NCBI GenBank assembly: GCA_037447335.1
Contig: JBBIGV010000084.1
Coordinates: 1 to 13,210 of the forward strand
Reading direction: 5' to 3'
Length of the DNA: 13,210 bases
Source of the DNA: JBBIGV01 sp037447335
Lineage (GTDB): Bacteria > Bacteroidota > Ignavibacteria > Ignavibacteriales > Ignavibacteriaceae
The notes under the pieces were generated by a model. That model was not told the DNA's origin, did no database searches, and saw only the letters and a list, made by a program, of their open reading frames with translations. Position 1 is the stretch's first letter; every line of letters begins with the position of its first letter. Both the position numbers and the translations under genes were made by a program. Below, one piece after another: positions 1 to 6,496 of this stretch.

Positions 1-75
1 GAATGTAGCTTAAAAAAATGGAGTCTCTATTTTCAACTAAGTTTGACTTTATACCTCATTATGTATTCCTACTTA

Positions 76-1182
76 TTAGTTAATTATTTCAAATGCCCAA
101 CCTGCTGTAGGAGAATCACTGTGTGCACTTCTTGCTATAGCATTGTAATGTAAGAAACGAGAGACTGAAAGAATATATTTTCCACTAGGATAATTAGGTT
201 GAAAATAGTATCCATCAAAGATTCTTAATTCATTCTGAGCAGAGTAATACCAAATCTCATTATTAGAACTTCTTGAAATTTTTGAAAGACCACAATACAA
301 TCCTTTGGGGAAATGACCTGGCCATTTATAAAAGTCACCTGAAAAATCTGAACCTAAATCAGTTATATGATGTAATCCATAGGAATCTTTTTTAATAATA
401 TCGTCTATACGCCAACCAATATGATCTTCTAGTTTGAATTTATTTGGATCTATAAAAAATATTGAATCCCCAATCACTTTCGTTACAACAATTCTTATAT
501 CCTTTTGAATCTGACCAGCCGGATTTCCTGATGTATCAAAGATAGCCAAAGAGTTTGATAATATAATTCCGGAATTTGCATCAAGAGTTTTTTTCTTATT
601 ATTCGAATAAATAAGCACCCAATTTGAAAAAGGTTTTAATTGATTATGTTTTGTCAATGAGCTAAGAAATTCTTTTTGGTAATATCCTTTCGGGAAAGCA
701 TCAGAATAATAATCTAATAGGACAGAATAAAAGTAACTATTTCCTGGATACTTCAACATCGTACTCTCTGGAACTGTTACTAGTACTTTTGAATCATTTT
801 CGTATTTTTTACCCTGCGAATCAACCTTCGTTAACAAATACAATTTACGATTCAGGAAACGAAGATTATCTGGTTCAATTTTTAATGCATCATTGAAATT
901 GTGAAGTGCCTCAGCCCAATTACCTAGTTCTACATTAATATTACCAAGAGCAAACAAAGCTTCAGAGTCCAATGGATCTTCATCTAATCTTTGGTTTAAA
1001 ACTTCTATCGCTTTATCTCTAAATCCATTTTGCTTTAGCTCATATGCTTCATCAACTTTATTTTTACAACCAGCTAAAAAGATCAATGTTAAGGATATTA
1101 GTAAAATGAACTCAAAGGTTTGAAATAAGATCTTTCGAATTGTGTTCTTGAAGCTTGATGCAGAAATAATTAAAACTTTTAT
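76..1182 (-). CDS. TPR-containing lipoprotein, probable non-ATG (AUA) start
   Basis: Predicted membrane-anchored lipoprotein with an N-terminal TPR pair; function unknown. The best conventional start is TTG at 1084-1086, which gives only MIFLAGC before the lipid-modified Cys and is far too short for a signal peptide. The frame stays open upstream to a TAG at 1192-1194. It encodes a basic region with Lys and Arg, then a hydrophobic run ending in LAGC, a complete type II signal peptide. No ATG, GTG or other TTG lies there. The best-placed codon is ATA (1180-1182), 5 nt after AGGAGG, giving 368 residues with lipidated Cys39. TPR-like repeats lie at about residues 43-72 and 74-107 (pattern ALGN..., GNWAEALHNF.DAL). 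The C-terminal ~230 residues, rich in Tyr, Trp, Ser and Asn, match no family I recognise. It follows a second lipoprotein gene (1252-1716) on the same strand, possibly in one transcript. The CDS is confident; the exact start is not. Confidence 0.75.
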   Translation of the reverse strand: MKVLIISASSFKNTIRKILFQTFEFILLISLTLIFLAGCKNKVDEAYELKQNGFRDKAIEVLNQRLDEDPLDSEALFALGNINVELGNWAEALHNFNDALKIEPDNLRFLNRKLYLLTKVDSQGKKYENDSKVLVTVPESTMLKYPGNSYFYSVLLDYYSDAFPKGYYQKEFLSSLTKHNQLKPFSNWVLIYSNNKKKTLDANSGIILSNSLAIFDTSGNPAGQIQKDIRIVVTKVIGDSIFFIDPNKFKLEDHIGWRIDDIIKKDSYGLHHITDLGSDFSGDFYKWPGHFPKGLYCGLSKISRSSNNEIWYYSAQNELRIFDGYYFQPNYPSGKYILSVSRFLHYNAIARSAHSDSPTAGWAFEIIN

Positions 1183-1187
1183 ATTAG

Positions 1188-1193
1188 CCTCCT
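1188..1193 (-). promoter_or_regulatory. Perfect AGGAGG ribosome binding site that decides the TPR lipoprotein start
   Basis: The minus strand reads AGGAGG followed by CTAAT and then ATA AAA GTT in the open frame of the TPR lipoprotein. The 5-nt spacing fits initiation at ATA 1180-1182. No ATG, GTG or TTG falls within normal distance of this site in that frame. It is the strongest Shine-Dalgarno match in the window, which argues that translation really starts here and not at TTG 1086, about 100 nt downstream. Confidence 0.7.
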
Positions 1194-1251
1194 ATATTAA
1201 AAATTTGATTTTGTCAAATGAATATAAATTATCCATTTTACCATTGTCGAA

Positions 1252-1716
1252 TTATTGTTTTCTGTCAGAATAGAAAAGCTCCATAGTCTTCGACGCAGGT
1301 CTACGATGTTCTGTAGTTTCTGTTTGAATAGTTCGGCTATCAACGATAATCCATCTCTGAAAGTTATCTATTCCGATAAGAAATTCTCTTACAGATTTGT
1401 ATTCAGTATCTTCATAATATGGTTCAAAGTAATCAGATCCACCACCAGCAATCCATCCCGTTTTAAAGCCTTGACGAACGTAATTACAACTAACCGTTAC
1501 TGGAAAGACTACTTGATCACTTCGTTCAGAAAGATTTCTTGAACTCTTTTTTTCGATTATTTTGATTTCTATTAGTAAGCTTGAAGAAGTTCCGATAAAA
1601 TCCTTCTTTGCAATTTCAAGAATTTCAGCATCCGATGGACCACTAGGAGAACAAGATGTTAATATTAAAATTGTAGCAAAATTTAAAATATTGAACAATG
1701 AAATAGCTATTTTCAT
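1252..1716 (-). CDS. Small hypothetical lipoprotein
   Basis: A 154-residue predicted lipoprotein of unknown function. Residues 1-21 form a signal peptide (MKIAIS, then a hydrophobic stretch) ending in the lipobox LTSC, with Cys22 as the lipidation site. The ATG at 1714-1716 is preceded by GGAG at about 8 nt, so the start is well supported. The mature part is hydrophilic. Residues ~25-80 look like a small alpha/beta fold and contain a VSCNYVRQG stretch; a Gly-rich Tyr-rich segment (GWIAGGGSDYFEPYYED) follows near residues 88-104. I recognise no catalytic motif. It sits ahead of the TPR lipoprotein on the same strand with a short gap, so the two could be co-expressed and act together at the outer membrane or periplasmic face. 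Both look like lineage-specific accessory genes beside conserved metabolic genes. Confidence 0.8.
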   Translation of the reverse strand: MKIAISLFNILNFATILILTSCSPSGPSDAEILEIAKKDFIGTSSSLLIEIKIIEKKSSRNLSERSDQVVFPVTVSCNYVRQGFKTGWIAGGGSDYFEPYYEDTEYKSVREFLIGIDNFQRWIIVDSRTIQTETTEHRRPASKTMELFYSDRKQ

Positions 1717-1822
1717 AATTCACTCCGATTCACTATTTAAATAACAGTTAATATTCCGAGGAATGCCCTCTACATAAATAATATAAATATTTTAAATAAT
1801 CTATAATTGGGATAATTTTTAC

Positions 1823-3070
1823 TCACATCCCGTACTTATCAATAATCTCCTGTTTTGTCTTTCCGAGTATATCGTACTTCTTTCCTACCTTAATAAAAGC
1901 AGCGAGAGCTTTTTCAAGATGATGTCTTTCGTGAGCAGCAGATAACTGCGTTCTTATTCTTGCCTGTCCTTTTGGAACGACCGGGAAGAAGAAACCGACA
2001 GCATAAATTCCTTCTGCATAAAGATCGCGTGCAATATCCTGCGACAGCTTTGCATTGAAAAGCATAACAGGAACGATTGCTGTTTCACCTTCTTTAATAA
2101 TAAAGCCGGCATCGGTTAAACCTTTTCTCCAGAAAGTTGAGTTCTCTTCAAGTTTGTCGCGTCTTTCAGTTGATTTGGAAATTATATCGAGAACGCGCAA
2201 AGCACCTTCAACAATTACAGGCGCTACGGTATTTGAAAAAAGATAAGGACGAGCTTTTTGTCTGCACATTTCAACAATTTCTTTTCTTCCGGACACACAA
2301 CCGCCGCTTGCACCGCCGAGTGCTTTCCCCAAAGTTGTTGTGATGATATCAATCTTGCCGAGAACATTAAAATGTTCGTGTGTGCCTTTGCCTGTTTTGC
2401 CAACATATCCGCTTGCATGCGAATCATCCACAAAAACCATAGCGTTATATTTTTCTGCAAGCTCAACAATTTTATCAAGCTTTGCCAGATCGCCGTCCAT
2501 CGAGAAAGCACCATCTGTAATTATCATACGTAGTCGTTTATTTTGGTGAAGCTGAAGTTTTTCTTCAAGATGCTTCATATCGGAATGTTTGTAAGAATCA
2601 TTCTGCGCTTTGCACAAACGCATTCCATCAATTATTGAAGCGTGAACAAGTCTGTCAGCAATCATCACATCCTGATCGGTTAAGATTGCTTCGAAGACTC
2701 CGGCGTTTGCATCCATACAGGATGGGAAAAGAATTGTATCTTCTGTTCCGAGAAACTCAGTCAGTTTTCTTTCAAGTTCTTTGTGAATATCCTGTGTCCC
2801 ACAGATAAATCTTACGGAAGACATTCCGTAACCTCTTACATCGAGACCTTCGTGTGCGGCTTTTACAACTTCGGGATGTGATGAAAGTCCGAGGTAATTA
2901 TTCGCACACATATTAATTACTTTTTTCTTTTCAGAACCGATCGGGAATTCGACCTCAATCTCTGAATCCTGCGGAGCGCAAATTGCTCTTTCTTCTTTGA
3001 AGATGCCCTGAGATTTTAAATCTTCAAGTTGATCGGTATAAAGTTTCCGAACTTCTGTACTGTATGCCAT
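1823..3070 (-). CDS. kbl: Glycine C-acetyltransferase (2-amino-3-ketobutyrate CoA ligase), alpha-oxoamine synthase family
   Basis: PLP-dependent enzyme that joins or cleaves glycine plus acetyl-CoA and 2-amino-3-ketobutyrate, classically the second step of threonine breakdown after Tdh; cytoplasmic. Visible KBL hallmarks are NNYLGL (57-62), YGMSSVRFICGTQ (81-93), the His143 region (VHASIIDG), VDDSHASG (214-221), the PLP-lysine motif TLGKALGGASGG with Lys249, RPYLFSN (274-280) and RIRTQ (371-375). It aligns by eye along the whole E. coli Kbl, with about 15 extra C-terminal residues. The ATG has an AAGGAG site that overlaps the stop of the carrier protein gene 5 nt upstream, so the two are translationally linked. 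No tdh is in the window. Placement after acetyl-CoA synthetase and a carrier protein leaves open a biosynthetic role with an acyl-carrier substrate. The signature is KBL and not serine palmitoyltransferase. Family call very sure, pathway not. Confidence 0.93.
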   Translation of the reverse strand: MAYSTEVRKLYTDQLEDLKSQGIFKEERAICAPQDSEIEVEFPIGSEKKKVINMCANNYLGLSSHPEVVKAAHEGLDVRGYGMSSVRFICGTQDIHKELERKLTEFLGTEDTILFPSCMDANAGVFEAILTDQDVMIADRLVHASIIDGMRLCKAQNDSYKHSDMKHLEEKLQLHQNKRLRMIITDGAFSMDGDLAKLDKIVELAEKYNAMVFVDDSHASGYVGKTGKGTHEHFNVLGKIDIITTTLGKALGGASGGCVSGRKEIVEMCRQKARPYLFSNTVAPVIVEGALRVLDIISKSTERRDKLEENSTFWRKGLTDAGFIIKEGETAIVPVMLFNAKLSQDIARDLYAEGIYAVGFFFPVVPKGQARIRTQLSAAHERHHLEKALAAFIKVGKKYDILGKTKQEIIDKYGM

Positions 3071-3075
3071 TTTAT

Positions 3076-3330
3076 TTACTCCTTAACGGAAAATTCTTGA
3101 AGAAGATTTACAATGTTATTCACACTGTCGAATGCTTCGGGAGAAGCTTTTGCATCGGGAATCTGGATGTTGTATTTGGTTTCAAGAAAAACTTTTAATG
3201 AAACCATCGAGAAAGAATCAACTATACCACCGGAAATCAGTGGTGTATCATAAGTGATTTCTCTGTCGTCGTCTGTTTCAAGGTATTCGTTTTTTACGTA
3301 TTCAAGAATTGTGTCCTTTAATGATGCCAT
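3076..3330 (-). CDS. Discrete acyl/aminoacyl carrier protein (phosphopantetheine-binding)
   Basis: An 84-residue four-helix carrier protein, expected to be modified at Ser39 by a phosphopantetheinyl transferase and to carry an acyl or aminoacyl group as a thioester. The attachment motif is GGIVDSFS (34-41), followed by the acidic helix II segment and KYNIQIP (52-58). The DSFS form resembles stand-alone carriers of the D-alanyl carrier or NRPS-like class. It differs from housekeeping fatty-acid ACP, which usually reads DSLD, and no fab genes are nearby. The ATG at 3328-3330 has GGAG about 9 nt upstream. It lies 58 nt after the acetyl-CoA synthetase gene and 5 nt before kbl, in one apparent operon, so the adenylating enzyme upstream is a candidate for loading it and Kbl for using the load. 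Those partnerships are inference from position. Confidence 0.88.
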   Translation of the reverse strand: MASLKDTILEYVKNEYLETDDDREITYDTPLISGGIVDSFSMVSLKVFLETKYNIQIPDAKASPEAFDSVNNIVNLLQEFSVKE

Positions 3331-3388
3331 TGTTCTTTACTCCATTTATGTTGTTATTAATTTCTTTCCTCTTTATGCTGAATTTAGC

Positions 3389-5107
3389 TCACATATCATT
3401 CTCAAGTGTAGAAATATCTCCAATCTCTTCGCCCCATTCTTTTGCACGAAGAACACGACGCATAATTTTTCCGCTTCTTGTCTTTGGAAGTGTATCAACA
3501 AACTCAATTTCCTGAGGCATTGCGAGAGCAGAAAGTTTTTTTCTTACGAAATTCATTATATCAAGCTCAAGCATTTTTGTTTTTTCATTACCAGGCTTAA
3601 GTGCAATGAACGCTTTAACTACTTCCATATTCATTGGATCAGGTTTTCCGACAACAGCAGATTCTGCAACCGAAGGATGCTCGAGCAATGCAGATTCAAT
3701 TTCAAAAGGACCGACGAGATGTCCTGCAGTGTTTATCACATCATCATCTCTTCCGACAAACCAGTAGTAACCATCTTCATCAATACTTGCCCTGTCACCG
3801 CAAAGATACCAGCCATTCTGAAATTTTTTATCGTAAGTTTCTTTATTATTCCAGTAAGTGCGGAACATAGCAGGCCAGCCGGGTTTGAGAGCAATCATTC
3901 CGACTATTCCTCTTTTCTCTATCGGCTGATGAGTTTTCAAATCAACAACGGTTGCTATGATACCAGGAAAAGCTTTTCCCATCGAGCCGGGTTTTATTTT
4001 CATGCCGGGATAATTACTGATAACTATGCTGCCGGTTTCTGTCTGCCAGTAAGTATCAAGGAAAGGCAAACCAAAAGCCTCTTTCGACCAGATAACCGCT
4101 TCTGCATTTAACGGCTCACCAACGCTTGCTAAATGACGGAGAGAAGACAGATTATATTTCTTAACCGCGTCAATCCCTTCTTTCATCAGTGCGCGAATTG
4201 CTGTCGGTGCTGAATACCATATTGTAATTTTATGTTTCTCAATAAACTTATACCATGTTTCAGCTTTAAATCCTGCATCAAGCACGCATTGTGTTGCAGC
4301 ATTTGCCCACGCACCAATAATCCCATATGAAGTTCCTGTTACCCAGCCGGGATCTGCAGTGCACCAGTAAATATCTTCATCTTTAATATCAAGAACATAC
4401 TTTGCAGTTATGTATTGAGAGATCAATGAGTAATGAACGTGCTGTGCACCTTTTGGTTTTCCTGTTGTGCCTGAAGTGTAATGAAGAACGGAAGGAGTTT
4501 CAGCTTTTGATGGATAAATTTTGAAATCGTTTACTCTCTCGACTTTATCCATATGAAAAGCAATTTCTTTCTCGCGAAGTGGTTTACTTCCGTCATCATC
4601 AACAACAATTATATGTTTTAAAGAAGGAAGCTGATCAACAATATTTCTTACTTTAGGCAAATGTTTTTTTTGAGTGAAGATAGCTGAAGTTTGTGCGTCC
4701 TCAAGTCTTGTGAGAAGTGATTCGGAACCAAATGCAGAAAATAAGGGCTGGGCAATTGCACCCATCTTAAGAATGCCGAGAAAACCAAAATAAAGTTCTG
4801 GAACTTTATCCATAAATAGGCAAACTCTTTCGCCGGGTTGAATACCAAGCTTTTGAAGAAACACTGCAATTGTATTTGTAAGAACTCTCATATCATCAAA
4901 GGTGTATTTCTTTTCCTCACCGTTATACCCTTCCCAAATTAGTGCAAGCTTATTTGCTTTTCCCATGCGGCAAATTCTATCGGTACAGTATTCGCCAATA
5001 TTAATAACATCCCCATCATTGTAGCCAAGTTCGCTGCGGGAAATTTCCCAGGAAAAATTTTGATAGACTTCTTCGTAGGGTTTCATGTTCGGCTGGAAAT
5101 TGTTCAT
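3389..5107 (-). CDS. acsA: Acetyl-CoA synthetase (AcsA type, AMP-forming acyl-CoA ligase)
   Basis: ANL-superfamily adenylating enzyme of 572 residues, the same length as Bacillus AcsA and similar to it by eye throughout. It activates acetate (or another short acid) with ATP to acyl-AMP and transfers it to CoA in the cytoplasm. Seen: the ATP-binding P-loop-like TSGTTGKPKG (211-220), DIYWCTADPGWVTG (245-258), YWQTETG (353-359), whose Trp354 corresponds to the residue that limits the pocket to short chains in Acs, GRDDDVINTAGH (452-463) in the hinge, and the catalytic, acetylation-prone lysine in RSGKIMRR (Lys547). The ATG at 5105-5107 follows GGGAG. It heads the cassette that continues with the carrier protein and kbl. 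It could instead transfer the acyl group to the phosphopantetheine of that carrier protein, as some ANL enzymes do; this is inferred only from gene order. Confidence 0.92.
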   Translation of the reverse strand: MNNFQPNMKPYEEVYQNFSWEISRSELGYNDGDVINIGEYCTDRICRMGKANKLALIWEGYNGEEKKYTFDDMRVLTNTIAVFLQKLGIQPGERVCLFMDKVPELYFGFLGILKMGAIAQPLFSAFGSESLLTRLEDAQTSAIFTQKKHLPKVRNIVDQLPSLKHIIVVDDDGSKPLREKEIAFHMDKVERVNDFKIYPSKAETPSVLHYTSGTTGKPKGAQHVHYSLISQYITAKYVLDIKDEDIYWCTADPGWVTGTSYGIIGAWANAATQCVLDAGFKAETWYKFIEKHKITIWYSAPTAIRALMKEGIDAVKKYNLSSLRHLASVGEPLNAEAVIWSKEAFGLPFLDTYWQTETGSIVISNYPGMKIKPGSMGKAFPGIIATVVDLKTHQPIEKRGIVGMIALKPGWPAMFRTYWNNKETYDKKFQNGWYLCGDRASIDEDGYYWFVGRDDDVINTAGHLVGPFEIESALLEHPSVAESAVVGKPDPMNMEVVKAFIALKPGNEKTKMLELDIMNFVRKKLSALAMPQEIEFVDTLPKTRSGKIMRRVLRAKEWGEEIGDISTLENDM

Positions 5108-5235
5108 TGTAGATTCTCTCCCTGTTTAAATTTTATGCAGAAACTATAAAAATTTGCTGTCCAAATTTAACGAAAATAATGAGTAATATTTAAGAAATCC
5201 GGTTGGGAAAAAATAATCAAAAAATGTGTTGAAGC

Positions 5236-5757
5236 TTATTTTTTGGGGTGCTTAATTTTTTCCCAGGCTGACGCATAATTAAATTCTTTATAAGTAGGGC
5301 TTTCAGGATTGTGACATGACTTACAAAATCCCGGATCGTTGCGGCGAATTATCAGCCCTTTCTTTTTCGAAATTTCAGGATTAGACATAATATCCCTCAT
5401 CATATATCCTGAACCCGGACCGTGGCAGGCTTCGCAGCTTACACCTTCCTCAAAGTCAATATTTTTAGCTGCGCCGCCATTGGTTACATGACATTTAATA
5501 CATTGCGAAGATTCATGAGGATTTTTAATGTTTAATTTTTTTGCAATCTCCTTTGCTTTCGGAGTTTTAAGTGTTTGAAATGCTTTTGAATGAGCCGATG
5601 CCTGCCACTTTTCATAAATATTATTTACACTATCGCCCGAATGGCATGCGGAGCAAACTTTTGCCCTTATATATCTGTTGTCGGATGGATTGGTATTAAA
5701 TCCCGCTATTAACACTAAAGCCATAACGGGAAAAAGTAAATGGAGCTTTGTTTTCAC
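5236..5757 (-). CDS. Periplasmic tetraheme cytochrome c, c554-like
   Basis: A 173-residue exported multiheme cytochrome c. An N-terminal signal peptide (MKTKLHLLFP then a hydrophobic core to about residue 20) precedes four CXXCH heme sites: CSACH (35-39), CIKCH (86-90), CEACH (108-112) and CKSCH (145-149). The EGVSCEACHGPGSGY block (104-118) and SAHSKAF (54-60) are typical of the cytochrome c554 family, which shuttles electrons in the periplasm. His56 and the C-terminal His170 are candidate distal ligands. The start is GTG at 5755-5757 with AGGA about 9 nt upstream; no better ATG exists upstream in frame. It lies 128 nt ahead of acsA on the same strand and is divergent from the macro-domain gene across a 76-nt AT-rich gap. 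The redox partner is not evident, and no nitrite or hydroxylamine enzyme is nearby. Family call is firm, specific role unknown. Confidence 0.9.
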   Translation of the reverse strand: MKTKLHLLFPVMALVLIAGFNTNPSDNRYIRAKVCSACHSGDSVNNIYEKWQASAHSKAFQTLKTPKAKEIAKKLNIKNPHESSQCIKCHVTNGGAAKNIDFEEGVSCEACHGPGSGYMMRDIMSNPEISKKKGLIIRRNDPGFCKSCHNPESPTYKEFNYASAWEKIKHPKK

Positions 5758-5833
5758 TAATAAATCCTGTGAGATTTTATTAATTTTGATAATCGAAAAT
5801 ACAAATTTTTAATTCAAACCTCAGGGCTGAAAA

Positions 5834-6337
5834 ATGATATCAAAAATAAAGATTGTAACCGGCGACATAACACAACAGGATGTTGATGCAATTGTAAACG
5901 CAGCAAACTCAACTTTGCTTGGCGGCGGCGGTGTTGATGGCGCTATTCACAGAGCTGCCGGTCCGGAACTTCTGGAGTATTGTAAAAAATTGAACGGCTG
6001 CCCCACCGGCTGGGCAAAGATAAGCCCTGGCTTTAAACTAAAAGCTAAATACGTTATTCATACAGTTGGTCCGGTATGGAACGACGGAAAAAATTATGAG
6101 GGTGATTACCTTGCCCGGTGCTACCGCAACTCTCTGAATCTTGCAGTTGAGAATAAGATAAAAACTATCGCCTTTCCGGCTATCTCAACAGGCGCTTATG
6201 GTTTTCCGCTGGACGTGGCAACAAAAATTGCTGTTGAAGAAGTTAGCAAATTTCTGCAGGAGAACGAATCCATTGAGCAGGTAATTTTTGTTTGTTATGA
6301 TGAACAGACTGCAATTGAGTATATGAAATATATTTAA
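5834..6337 (+). CDS. Macro-domain protein, O-acetyl-ADP-ribose deacetylase / ADP-ribosyl hydrolase (YmdB-like)
   Basis: A single macro domain fills the 167-residue protein, the normal length for YmdB-type enzymes. They hydrolyse O-acetyl-ADP-ribose and can remove ADP-ribose from acidic side chains. Visible motifs: GDITQQDVDAIVNAAN (10-25), catalytic loop GGGGVDGAIH (30-39) with Asp35 at the same number as the YmdB catalytic Asp, CPTGWAKISPGF (56-67), HTVGP (76-80), and the phosphate-binding loop STGAYGFP (118-125). The Trp in CPTGW replaces the Glu often seen there; it is not a known catalytic position. The ATG follows AGGG at about 8 nt. It is the only plus-strand gene in the window, divergent from the cytochrome gene and convergent with the EamA permease across a structured repeat. 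No toxin-like ADP-ribosyltransferase neighbour is present, so it is more likely housekeeping than an antitoxin. Confidence 0.93.
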   Translation: MISKIKIVTGDITQQDVDAIVNAANSTLLGGGGVDGAIHRAAGPELLEYCKKLNGCPTGWAKISPGFKLKAKYVIHTVGPVWNDGKNYEGDYLARCYRNSLNLAVENKIKTIAFPAISTGAYGFPLDVATKIAVEEVSKFLQENESIEQVIFVCYDEQTAIEYMKYI

Positions 6338-6386
6338 ATTTACTCAATACAGAGGCTGACCAAAAAGTAAATTTTGCAAACAATTC

Positions 6387-6419
6387 TGAATTTATATGTC
6401 TGATTTCAGATTAAATTCA
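6387..6419. repeat. Nested inner hairpin of the 120-bp element
   Basis: TGAATTTA (6387-6394) pairs with TAAATTCA (6412-6419). Inside it TCTGA (6399-6403) pairs with TCAGA (6406-6410) around a 2-nt loop. This is the left arm of the structured element, AT-rich and weaker than the right arm. Confidence 0.55.
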
Positions 6420-6427
6420 AATTCATC

Positions 6428-6454
6428 GTAGCACAGATTAGTAATCTGTGCTAC
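6428..6454. repeat. 27-bp perfect palindrome in the 120-bp element
   Basis: GTAGCACAGATTA (6428-6440) and its exact reverse complement (6442-6454) are separated by one base (G6441). It is the strongest inverted repeat in the window. ATTTT follows it on the plus strand, too short a T-run for a convincing terminator. A near-perfect operator-like dyad is another reading, but its position inside a larger terminal inverted repeat between convergent genes favours a structural role. Confidence 0.8.
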
Positions 6455-6496
6455 ATTTTGGTCAGCCTCTCAATTGAGAAAAAGATCAGGTGCATT

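Larger units (their letters stand above)
6351..6470. repeat. 120-bp MITE-like structured element with terminal inverted repeats
   Basis: The element is bounded by AGAGGCTGACCAAAA (6351-6365) and its perfect reverse complement (6456-6470). Extending inward gives 18 of 19 matched positions (6351-6369 with 6452-6470). Inside are two further hairpins: a nested one at 6387-6419 (TGAATTTA pairs with TAAATTCA and TCTGA with TCAGA) and a perfect 27-bp palindrome at 6428-6454. Folded as a single strand it would give a long closing stem and two arms, a three-way-junction shape. No coding capacity. It fills the gap between the convergent macro-domain and permease genes. The flanks share CTCAAT (6343-6348 and 6469-6474), but the second copy overlaps the repeat end, so a clean target duplication is not proven. 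It could be a non-autonomous transposable element, a dispersed repeat of unknown type, or a bidirectional transcription barrier. Confidence 0.75.

Noticed and set aside
1076..1086. TTG at 1084-1086 as start of the TPR lipoprotein
   Set aside because: It would leave a four-residue segment before LAGC's Cys-containing end and has no ribosome binding site, while a full signal peptide and perfect AGGAGG exist upstream in frame.
1188..1217. TTGACA (minus strand, 1212-1217) with a TATA-like sequence as a sigma-70 promoter for the TPR lipoprotein
   Set aside because: The only -10-like sequence overlaps the ribosome binding site and the spacing is too short for transcription to start before the Shine-Dalgarno.
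1823..3070. Serine palmitoyltransferase (sphingolipid pathway) as the identity of the alpha-oxoamine synthase
   Set aside because: The pairing with a carrier protein is suggestive, but YGMSSVRFICGTQ, VDDSHASG and RPYLFSN are glycine C-acetyltransferase signatures and the protein follows E. coli Kbl along its length.
3254..4111. Long plus-strand ORF (285 codons) opposite the 3' half of acsA
   Set aside because: Antisense shadow of a strongly conserved gene; its protein is low-complexity, rich in Phe, Ser, Cys and His, and has no ribosome binding site or recognisable domain.
5834..6337. Macro-domain gene as antitoxin of a DarTG-like toxin-antitoxin pair
   Set aside because: No DarT-like ADP-ribosyltransferase or other toxin ORF is adjacent; the motifs are YmdB-like and neighbours are metabolic genes.
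6428..6460. Palindrome plus ATTTT as an ordinary rho-independent terminator for the macro-domain gene
   Set aside because: T-run is only four bases, and the palindrome is one part of a larger 120-bp inverted-repeat structure that a terminator does not explain.
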